Below, one piece after another: positions 1 to 5,435 of a stretch of 6,099 nucleotides of DNA; position 1 is the first letter of the stretch; each line of letters starts with the position of its first letter. Both the position numbers and the translations under genes were made by a program. Location of the stretch: assembly GCA_013349485.1 (NCBI GenBank), contig DUZM01000270.1, positions 1 through 6,099 of the forward strand, given 5' to 3'. Source of the stretch: Candidatus Hydrogenedentota bacterium. Its GTDB lineage: Bacteria > Hydrogenedentota > Hydrogenedentia > Hydrogenedentales > SLHB01. The notes below the pieces were generated by a model. It was not told the origin of the DNA and did no database searches. It worked only from the letters and a program-made list of their open reading frames with translations.

Positions 1-97
1 CCGCGCGACCGACAAGACGGTCGAGCAGGAGCTCGACCCTACCAAGACTCACTACACTATTCTGTGCACAAACGCAAGAAGAATCCTAACGATATAG
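1..97 (+). CDS. Possible C-terminal tail of an upstream gene (partial)
   Basis: Reading from base 2, this frame stays open from the left edge to a TAG at 95-97, giving about 31 residues that begin RATDKTVEQELDPTK. The first twelve codons all end in G or C, as expected for coding DNA in this GC-rich genome. The bias then fades over the second half (aca, gca, aga, cta, ata), which looks more like intergenic sequence. No family can be recognised from so short a piece. All three forward frames are open for at least 80 bases, so openness alone proves little. The stretch may equally be the leader of the following outer-membrane protein gene. Treat this as a weak call that would need the sequence to the left. 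Confidence 0.22.
   Translation, partial: RATDKTVEQELDPTKTHYTILCTNARRILTI
19..38. other. Perfect 8-bp stem-loop
   Basis: GGTCGAGC at 19-26 and GCTCGACC at 31-38 are exact reverse complements separated by the 4-base loop AGGA. The stem is GC-rich and stable. It is not followed by a T-run on either strand, so it does not look like a standard intrinsic terminator. It may be a structured leader, a protein-binding palindrome, or a by-product of codon use if the frame ending at 97 is real. Confidence 0.4.
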
Positions 98-185
98 CGG
101 ACTACCCCCGCGAAGGGTGGGGCAGGCGGGCGGATCGGTCCCCGTTGTTTGCAGCGACGTGCTGGGATCTGTCATCCTCTCGGAT

Positions 186-1391
186 ATGAGAGCTTTCGCG
201 CTGCTAACGTTCTGTTTCCTCGTTGCAGGCTTGGGAATCCACGCCGATTCGCTGTACTTGAACAACGGGGACCGAATCACCGGGACGCTCGAGGGCGTCA
301 AGGACGGCACGATCCGGTTTGTAACCGATTACGCGGGTACTTTGGCAGTGCAGCAGACAGAAGTCCGCGGCATCGCGACTGCGGGGCCGTATGGGCTCGA
401 ATTCGAGGACGGCACGGTCGTCGAAGGCGTACTTGTTTGGCGGGATGATTCGCAATATGTGCTTGTAGGCGAGACGCTGAAACCTGTCGTCGTGTCGAAC
501 ATCATTGCGATCGGCGTCGATGCGGCGGCCTTGGCCGAGCCGGCCGAGAGCGAGGCGGCGAAGGAGAAAACGTGGAGCGGGGCGGTCGACGCGGCGCTTT
601 CAGTTCGCTCGGGCGATACGGACACGATCGACAGCAATGTGGCGTTCACCGGTGTCCGTAAAGGCGCGCGTAATGTGCTGACGTTGCGCTCGAGCGGGGC
701 CTACGGCGAGGTTAATGATGCGATCAACGCGCGCCGGGTGGACGGCGAGGCGAAGCTTCAGTATTACCCTCGTGATCGGCTGTATGTATTCGGCCTGATC
801 GGGGCGGGCCACGACGCGATGCGCAAACTCGAGTTGCGTGCGAACGCAGCCGGCGGCGTCGGCTACGACTTCATCAAGAACGACGTGCGGGGGCTCTCGG
901 CCGACATCGGACTCGATTACACCTGGGAGCGATGGACGCAATACGATCCCGCGGGCCGGGATGCCGCGAAGAAAGTATTGCGCGAGGCGCGCCAGAACGA
1001 ACTCCGCGCCTTTCTAATCCCCTTCGCCGAGACGCCGCAAATCCCGACGGTGGCCGACATTGTCGAGGGTATACAGCTTCTGCGCGGGGCAATGGACATC
1101 GATCTTGAAGAAGAGATTCGGGAGGAGGATGGCGTCAATTTGCGCCTCTCAGGGCATTATCATCAATCGGTCTTCAAGAAAGGGCTGTTGAAGGAGGAAT
1201 TGACGCTGTTTCCGAGTCTGGACGAGTTGGGCGAGTTCCGGGCGACCTCGGAACTAAGCTACTCGACCCCGCTCACGCAACGGCTCGACCTTCGCGTCAG
1301 CCTCAAGTCCGAGTACGACGCCGACCCCGGCCAAGGCGCCGTGAGCAGGTTCGACAACACGCTGTTGACCGGGCTCCGGTATGCGTTCTGA
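186..1391 (+). CDS. DUF481-type outer-membrane beta-barrel protein with N-terminal small beta-domain
   Basis: The 401-residue product starts with a signal peptide (MRAFALLTFCFLVAGLGIHA, predicted cut after Ala20). Residues 21-110 form a compact beta-rich domain (SLYLNNGDRITGTLEG..., repeated short strands around 'GDR', 'GT', 'DGT') of the Sm-like kind often seen before DUF481 barrels. An Ala/Glu-rich linker follows at about 111-129. From 130 to the end come alternating amphipathic strands, and the protein ends in LRYAF, a C-terminal aromatic typical of the outer-membrane insertion signal. Residues about 249-317 break the strand pattern with a charged, probably helical insert. I chose ATG 186 over the GTG at 117 because the signal peptide begins exactly there. 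No good Shine-Dalgarno is visible, which is a caveat. The family is 'putative salt-induced outer membrane protein' (E. coli YdiY-like) and its function is unknown. It is convergent with the importer cluster. Confidence 0.82.
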   Translation: MRAFALLTFCFLVAGLGIHADSLYLNNGDRITGTLEGVKDGTIRFVTDYAGTLAVQQTEVRGIATAGPYGLEFEDGTVVEGVLVWRDDSQYVLVGETLKPVVVSNIIAIGVDAAALAEPAESEAAKEKTWSGAVDAALSVRSGDTDTIDSNVAFTGVRKGARNVLTLRSSGAYGEVNDAINARRVDGEAKLQYYPRDRLYVFGLIGAGHDAMRKLELRANAAGGVGYDFIKNDVRGLSADIGLDYTWERWTQYDPAGRDAAKKVLREARQNELRAFLIPFAETPQIPTVADIVEGIQLLRGAMDIDLEEEIREEDGVNLRLSGHYHQSVFKKGLLKEELTLFPSLDELGEFRATSELSYSTPLTQRLDLRVSLKSEYDADPGQGAVSRFDNTLLTGLRYAF

Positions 1392-1495
1392 GCGCCGCCA
1401 AGCTTCATGACCACCGCCAGTGCGACCGCATCCTGACAACTACGGTTTTCATTGCTCCCGAAAACGATGAGGAAGATAGAGACGACGAAGCAACG

Positions 1496-1514
1496 AGCGC
1501 CAACCGTTGACGCT
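1496..1514 (-). terminator. Weak stem-loop just after the permease stop
   Basis: On the - strand AGCGTCAACGGTTGGCGCT starts four bases after the permease TGA and folds into a 7-pair stem with one internal mismatch (AGCG/CGCT, then CAA/TTG) around a 3-base loop. No T-run follows on either strand, so this is at best an imperfect terminator or a 3'-end stabilising hairpin. It is the best candidate in the 126-base convergent gap, which must end transcripts from both sides. A second inverted repeat there, GTTTTC/GAAAAC near 1445-1466, is AT-rich and weaker. Confidence 0.22.
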
Positions 1515-1517
1515 ATG

Positions 1518-2543
1518 TCACGCTTGCCAGTCGGTGAAGTGGCGGCGCGTGAGGAGGTACAGGAAGAAGGGCCCGCCGAGTAAAGCCGTCACGATCCCGA
1601 TCGGGGTCTCGCCCGGAAGCGCCTTGCGTGCAACGATGTCGCAGAAACACAAAAAGCCGCCGCCCGCCACGAGGCTCACCGGCATAAGCACTCGGTGCCG
1701 CGACCCGGTGACCGTTCGGACGGCATGGGGGACTATCAGCCCCACGAATCCGATGGGCCCGACCTTCGAGACGATCAAGGCCGTGGTCAATGACCCGACC
1801 AGGAACGTGACGGCCTGTAGCCTGGGCACGTTGACGCCGCGGCCCGCGGCCAGTTCGTGGCCGAACCCGAGTTGATCGAGTTTCCCGCCTTGGGCAAGCA
1901 AGATGAGCAGGCACGGGGTTACCCCGATGGCCAGGGCAACCACGGCCTCGTAGCCCACGATGTCCACGCCCCCCATGAGCCACCGTTCCATCATTACGAG
2001 TCGATCCGGGGATGCGAAGTACCGCATCAGCATGATGCCGGAGCTGGCCAACATGCTCAGGGTCACGCCGGCCAGCAGCAACACGAACGGCGACAGCCGC
2101 GCGCGTCGCGACGCCAACAGGTAGATCACCGTCATGTCGGCCCAGGCAAAGAGCAGTGCAGACGCTTCGACGGCCGAAAATCCCAGTACGCGGAACGCGC
2201 CGCCGAGTTCAAACACGAACGCGATGTAGGCCCCGAGCGAGCCGGCCGTGGCCACCCCGAGCGTATACGGCGTCGCCAAGGGATTGCGGAGCAGCGCCTG
2301 GAAGCCGCAACCGACAAGGGCGAGTCCGGCCCCGGCGATGAGGGCGGCGAGTGTGCGCGGCAGCCGCTGGTTAATCAGGATGCTAAGGCTGGGCGACTCG
2401 TACCGTGTCATGCCGGCCCGCCAATCGGCCCACGCCTGGTGTACGCTTACGGTTTCTGTGCCGATCATAAGGCTTGCCGCCGCCAGCCCGAGGCTCACGA
2501 CAATCAGGGCAAACACCAATAGGACCCGGGCGCGCGTCAGCAT
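1518..2543 (-). CDS. FecCD/BtuC-type ABC transporter permease
   Basis: This 341-residue protein is full length for the FecCD/BtuC permease family, whose members dimerise in the inner membrane and pass cobalamin, haem or ferric siderophores to the cytoplasm. It has about ten hydrophobic segments starting with LLVFALIVVSLGLAAASLMI. Family hallmarks are RLPRTLAALIAGAGLALVG (60-78), NPLATPYTLGVATAG (87-101), the ATPase-coupling region around GHELAAGRGVNV (228-239), GPIGFVGLIVPHAVR (262-276) and ETPIGIVTALLGGPFFLYLL (312-331). The ATG overlaps the ATPase stop by 7 bases and has a perfect AGGAGG seven bases upstream, within the ATPase coding end, so the two are probably co-translated. It is the last gene of the cluster and ends in the convergent gap. 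The family is certain. The substrate is inferred from the binding protein, with ferric siderophore or haem as alternatives. Confidence 0.93.
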   Translation of the reverse strand: MLTRARVLLVFALIVVSLGLAAASLMIGTETVSVHQAWADWRAGMTRYESPSLSILINQRLPRTLAALIAGAGLALVGCGFQALLRNPLATPYTLGVATAGSLGAYIAFVFELGGAFRVLGFSAVEASALLFAWADMTVIYLLASRRARLSPFVLLLAGVTLSMLASSGIMLMRYFASPDRLVMMERWLMGGVDIVGYEAVVALAIGVTPCLLILLAQGGKLDQLGFGHELAAGRGVNVPRLQAVTFLVGSLTTALIVSKVGPIGFVGLIVPHAVRTVTGSRHRVLMPVSLVAGGGFLCFCDIVARKALPGETPIGIVTALLGGPFFLYLLTRRHFTDWQA

Positions 2544-3340
2544 TCGTTACCCTCCTCGGGCGTCTCGGCCCAAATAAGCGGGGCGCCCGTAACCGGGTGT
2601 TCCGCCACGCGGATCGGCGCCGCGTAGGCCGTCGTCAGCAGCGATTCGGTCAACACCGTTTCAGGCAGGCCGGACGCGATCACGCCTTTGCCGGGGGCCA
2701 GCAGCACGAGGGTGTCGCAGAAGTGGGCGGCGTGATCGAGGTCGTGGGTGACGACGGCGATGCCGTAACCGTTGCGGGCCAGGCGCCGCAACAGCGCAAA
2801 TATCTCGACCTGGTGGTGTATGTCGAGCGCGGAGGTCGGTTCGTCGAGCAGCAGGACGTCGGGTTCCTGCGCGAGGATGCTGGCCAACAGAACCCGTTGC
2901 CGCTCGCCGCCGGACAACGTCATGAAATCGCGTTGGCGCAACGACACGGTCTCGGTGTCATGCAAACACCGCTCGGCGACGTGTCTGTCGTGAGGACGGA
3001 GGCCCCGCAGCGGTCCGAGGTGTGGATATCTACCCAGACAAACGACCTCGAATACCGACAGCGAGAAGATGGGAACCACGGCTTGCGGCAGAAAGGCCAA
3101 CGCGCGCGCCCGCTCGAGACTCGAAAATGAGGACAACCGCTTTCTGTCCAGCATGACGTGGCCCGCCTGTGGTTTGAGCAGGCCGCACAGAACGCGAAGA
3201 AGCGTGCTTTTCCCGGATCCGTTCGGCCCGACGATCCCGGTGACATGACCGCTGTGCACGCTCGCACACACGTTGGTGAATACGTCCAGCCCATCTTCGT
3301 ACGCAAACGTGGCGGAATCGGCCTCAAGACAGCGCGTCAT
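2537..3340 (-). CDS. ABC transporter ATPase, BtuD/FepC/FhuC type
   Basis: The 267-residue cytoplasmic ATPase powers the adjacent permease. All catalytic motifs are intact: Walker A GPNGSGKST (38-46), Q-loop Gln86 (FLPQ), signature LSGGERQR (142-149), Walker B with D-loop VLLLDEPTSALD (162-173) and the switch His199 (VTHD). The C-terminal part with LLTTAYAAPIRV and a following PVTGAPLIW matches the tail of siderophore/cobalamin-importer ATPases, where a 'Y-x-x-P-x-x-V' segment precedes a short strand region. The ATG at 3340 has a GGGGA motif six bases upstream. It lies 47 bases after the binding-protein stop, the loosest junction inside the importer part, and overlaps the permease start by 7 bases. 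Family assignment is firm. Cobalamin specificity cannot be read from an ATPase and is inferred from the binding protein. Confidence 0.94.
   Translation of the reverse strand: MTRCLEADSATFAYEDGLDVFTNVCASVHSGHVTGIVGPNGSGKSTLLRVLCGLLKPQAGHVMLDRKRLSSFSSLERARALAFLPQAVVPIFSLSVFEVVCLGRYPHLGPLRGLRPHDRHVAERCLHDTETVSLRQRDFMTLSGGERQRVLLASILAQEPDVLLLDEPTSALDIHHQVEIFALLRRLARNGYGIAVVTHDLDHAAHFCDTLVLLAPGKGVIASGLPETVLTESLLTTAYAAPIRVAEHPVTGAPLIWAETPEEGNEC
2551..2556 (-). promoter_or_regulatory. Ribosome binding site for the permease
   Basis: The - strand reads AGGAGG here, seven bases before the permease ATG and inside the last codons of the ATPase gene. This is a perfect Shine-Dalgarno sequence. It fixes the permease start and shows that the overlapping gene is translated on its own initiation as well as by possible coupling. 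Confidence 0.75.
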
Positions 3341-3387
3341 ACCATTTCCCCATTTCCTCGGCTCAACCCGGACAAATCACAGGCAAT

Positions 3388-4395
3388 CTAATGCAGCGGC
3401 GGGGGCAATTCTACGTTCGGATGGAGCAACGAGGCAATGTGCCTAGCGATGGCCGCCACCCGAGGCCCCGCGCGGAGCGCGTGCGATTCCGTGATCAGAT
3501 AGATTCGGCCGTCGCGTTGCGCAGGCAGCGTAGGCAACTGCGCCCAATCCGCTATGAACCGGTCGCGCTCATCTTCGGACAGGTCCTCGCCCGCGTGAAA
3601 CTCGATGATGACGTCTGGCCCGGCAACCACAAGGGTCTCTTTGGATGCCTCAAGGTACGGCGCTTTCGCGATGCTGTAGATGTTGTCGCCGCCCGCAATC
3701 GCCGTCAACTCGGAAACGAACGAGCCCGCCCCCACCGTGTATAGGCTATTTAGGTCGTGGCTGGTGCGACCCGTGACAATAAAGACTTTCGGGCGCGGCC
3801 GTCCGGCCACGGCCGCCTGTATTTGGTCGAGTTCGCGCCGGATTCGCGTCTCGAGGGCAACGGCCGGGGCCTCGCGATCCAAGGCCTCGCCGATACGGGC
3901 AATGCCGTCGTAGATCCCAGCCAGGCTATCCATATCCACCTGAAGCAGTGGAATCTGGTTCTTGTTCGCTAACTCGGCGATCTTCTCGCTCTTGCCCTGG
4001 ACAATGATCAACTCCGGCGCAAGCATCGTGAGCGCTTCGAGGTCCGGATCGATGACGCCGCCCAGTTTCGGCAGCGACGCGACTTCCTCGGGGTAATCGC
4101 AAAAAGACGACACGCCCGCCACGCGGTCGCCGGCCCCGAGCGCGAAGACCGTCTCCGTTACCTGGGGCGCGAAGGTGATGATGCCGCGGCGTACGGCGGC
4201 TCGAGCCCCATCGTTCGGCGCAATGCCGGACATCGCTGCAGGCGGCGCATCGCCAGGGCGCTTTGCGAACGCGTCATGCTCGCCGGTGGGCTGGGCGCAG
4301 TCCGCCAGTGTCAGCGCGATCAACAACGCGGACCCGGCTCGGCGCGTCCAGGTCTGCCGTCTACACCCTTCCGTCAGCACGTTTTCAGGCCTCAC
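3388..4395 (-). CDS. Periplasmic binding protein, BtuF/TroA-like (probable corrinoid- or metal-chelate-binding)
   Basis: This 335-residue protein delivers the ligand to the ABC importer encoded directly downstream. After a basic N-terminus (RRQTWTRR), a hydrophobic segment (GSALLIALTL) ends at LADC, Cys33. This resembles a lipoprotein signal but has an unusual Asp at -1. A polar linker to about residue 70 leads into a class III binding-protein fold: IITFAPQVTETVFALGAGDR (72-90), SSFCDYPEE (96-104), LPKLGG followed by DLEAL and LAPELIIV, then the second lobe with VGAGSFVSELTAIAGGDNIY (221-240). The SxxCDYPxE and LPKxGG pattern is typical of proteins annotated as cobalamin-binding. The GTG start forms a GTGA overlap with the deacetylase stop. 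A second GTG five codons in (4380) has GTGAGG nine bases upstream and is a credible alternative. A haem or siderophore ligand is not excluded. Confidence 0.88.
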   Translation of the reverse strand: MRPENVLTEGCRRQTWTRRAGSALLIALTLADCAQPTGEHDAFAKRPGDAPPAAMSGIAPNDGARAAVRRGIITFAPQVTETVFALGAGDRVAGVSSFCDYPEEVASLPKLGGVIDPDLEALTMLAPELIIVQGKSEKIAELANKNQIPLLQVDMDSLAGIYDGIARIGEALDREAPAVALETRIRRELDQIQAAVAGRPRPKVFIVTGRTSHDLNSLYTVGAGSFVSELTAIAGGDNIYSIAKAPYLEASKETLVVAGPDVIIEFHAGEDLSEDERDRFIADWAQLPTLPAQRDGRIYLITESHALRAGPRVAAIARHIASLLHPNVELPPPLH

Positions 4396-5246
4396 TCCGC
4401 GGTTAGTTTACTGAGCCGGGCGATGACGTCATTCGAGAACCGGTCGATGTGTTCTTTGGCGAACGCTGCGGCATCGGTTGTGGGGTCTTGGATAAGGGGC
4501 GTCAGATCCATGGCGAATGTGAGCCCGAGCGATACGTCCGTGCCGTGCGATTCGTGATACGTCGCGTGGGCCCGGCGTCGACCCATCGTCGCCAAGTCAT
4601 AGCGTTTGCCGCCGGCTATCTGCGAGTCGAACACGCCGAGCAGGGCCGCCTGGAGATTCTGATGCTCGGAACAATCCAACGCGATCTTGTCCGTGTCTAC
4701 CATCCAGTCGAGGTCGCGCCATACCTCGCAACCGAGGAGGCGTCTTGGGCGCCGTCCCTCTGCCAGGCTTCGGATGGCTTCGATCAGTTTCAGCGTAACG
4801 CCAACGTGCGTATCATGTTTGTCCGCAAGGTTATGGGTGTAAACGACTTCCGGCATTGCGGCTTCGAGCAACGCAGCGATATCGGCCACGGGGTCCTTGT
4901 TTGCGGCGTCCTTGACGGCACCGCTCGGGTAGTCAAGCAAGGCCGCCGCCGAATACTCGCCAATGAGGGCGGCTTTCTTTTGCTCGTCTCGCCGCACGGC
5001 GCGCATGGCTGCGTCCGTGTAGTCTTTGTAGACGCCGTCGCGCGGCGATCCGCTGCCGTCCGTCACGACGACCCCGGTGAACCATTTATCGGGGCGTTGG
5101 AAACATGCGAGGATTCCTGCGAACGCCATGATCTCGAGATCGTCCGGATGTGCCCCGAACGCCATATGGGTCGTCCGCGCCAAGGCCTCGGCGTCAGAAA
5201 CGCCGTCCGGCACAGACAATTCCGCTCCCTCACAGCGAAAGGTCAA
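4392..5246 (-). CDS. PIG-L/LmbE-family deacetylase
   Basis: The 284-residue product belongs to the zinc-dependent PIG-L family, which removes N-acetyl groups from GlcNAc-type sugars and related compounds (MshB, BshB, LmbE, PIG-L). The first metal motif is AHPDDLE at 32-38: His33 and Asp36 are the expected ligands and Asp35 the expected base. The second is YTHNLADKHDTHVGV (136-150), whose His147 should be the third ligand. Other well-kept segments are VVTDGSGSPRDGVY (60-73), CEVWRDLDWM (173-182) and GGKRYDLATMGRRRA (212-226), which I associate with a particular bacterial subfamily having a 25-residue N-terminal extension. No signal peptide is seen, so it is probably cytoplasmic. A TTG start is chosen because an in-frame TGA lies just upstream and a strong AGGGGAG is six bases before it. 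The stop overlaps the binding-protein GTG (GTGA). The true substrate is unknown. Confidence 0.9.
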   Translation of the reverse strand: MTFRCEGAELSVPDGVSDAEALARTTHMAFGAHPDDLEIMAFAGILACFQRPDKWFTGVVVTDGSGSPRDGVYKDYTDAAMRAVRRDEQKKAALIGEYSAAALLDYPSGAVKDAANKDPVADIAALLEAAMPEVVYTHNLADKHDTHVGVTLKLIEAIRSLAEGRRPRRLLGCEVWRDLDWMVDTDKIALDCSEHQNLQAALLGVFDSQIAGGKRYDLATMGRRRAHATYHESHGTDVSLGLTFAMDLTPLIQDPTTDAAAFAKEHIDRFSNDVIARLSKLTAE

Positions 5247-5383
5247 GGTTCTCTCCCCTTCAAGTATCCCAGTTCAAGGATTGAGTTTACTGGACAGGAC
5301 CGCCAACACTGCGCGCCTGACCTTCGCACGATTTCGTCCAACAGCATGTCCGTTACCTCTGGATAAACAAACGCCTCACTCAC
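5243..5383 (-). CDS. Small ORF of 46 codons, unknown, coupled to the deacetylase
   Basis: A GTG-started frame encodes 46 residues beginning MSEAFVYPEVTDMLLDEIV and containing two cysteines (positions 26 and 30) in the stretch CWRSC. Its TGA overlaps the deacetylase TTG start as TTGA, a layout typical of translational coupling. The start has AAGGG about seven bases upstream, and an in-frame TGA six codons before it rules out a longer product. Residues 8-22 (PEVTDMLLDEIVRRS) look like an amphipathic helix. I do not recognise a family. Third-codon G/C is modest (about 27 of 46) compared with its neighbours, so it may be a degraded remnant or just an upstream leader frame rather than a functional protein. 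It fills most of the 190-base gap between the kinase-like gene and the deacetylase. Confidence 0.4.
   Translation of the reverse strand: MSEAFVYPEVTDMLLDEIVRRSGAQCWRSCPVNSILELGYLKGREP
5253..5259 (-). promoter_or_regulatory. Ribosome binding site deciding the deacetylase TTG start
   Basis: The - strand reads AGGGGAG here, six bases before the TTG at 5246. The frame has a TGA ten codons upstream and no ATG or GTG between that stop and the TTG, so this site settles the start of the PIG-L-type gene despite the rare initiation codon. It lies within the 3' end of the small ORF. Confidence 0.65.
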
Positions 5384-5435
5384 GTAGCGCCCTTTCTCTC
5401 AACGCGCACGGCCTTATCTAGTCGCAACGCCACCG

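Noticed and set aside
58..97. Promoter for the DUF481 gene (TATTCT, GATATAG boxes)
   Set aside because: The boxes resemble -10 elements, but no -35 partner is found at the right spacing, and the phylum's promoter consensus is unknown.
117..185. GTG-started N-terminal extension of the DUF481 protein
   Set aside because: The 23 added residues have no ribosome site before them and would bury the signal peptide that begins exactly at ATG 186.
1392..1517. Cobalamin riboswitch in the convergent gap (a GCCAGTG string near 1418)
   Set aside because: It differs from the GCCACTG B12-box core, lacks the other conserved elements, and lies downstream of both flanking genes where it could control neither.
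1857..2522. + strand open frame of 221 codons opposite the permease
   Set aside because: Its product is rich in His, Gln, Arg and Gly without hydrophobic or domain pattern, while the opposite strand encodes a textbook permease.
4449..5366. Long + strand open frame of 305 codons
   Set aside because: It lies antisense to the deacetylase, whose metal motifs and family segments are clear. The + frame product has no recognisable domain and is a shadow of high GC content.
5384..5435. Internal promoter or riboswitch before the small ORF and deacetylase
   Set aside because: Only 52 bases separate the kinase stop from the small ORF, too short for a B12 riboswitch, and I see no convincing -35/-10 pair.
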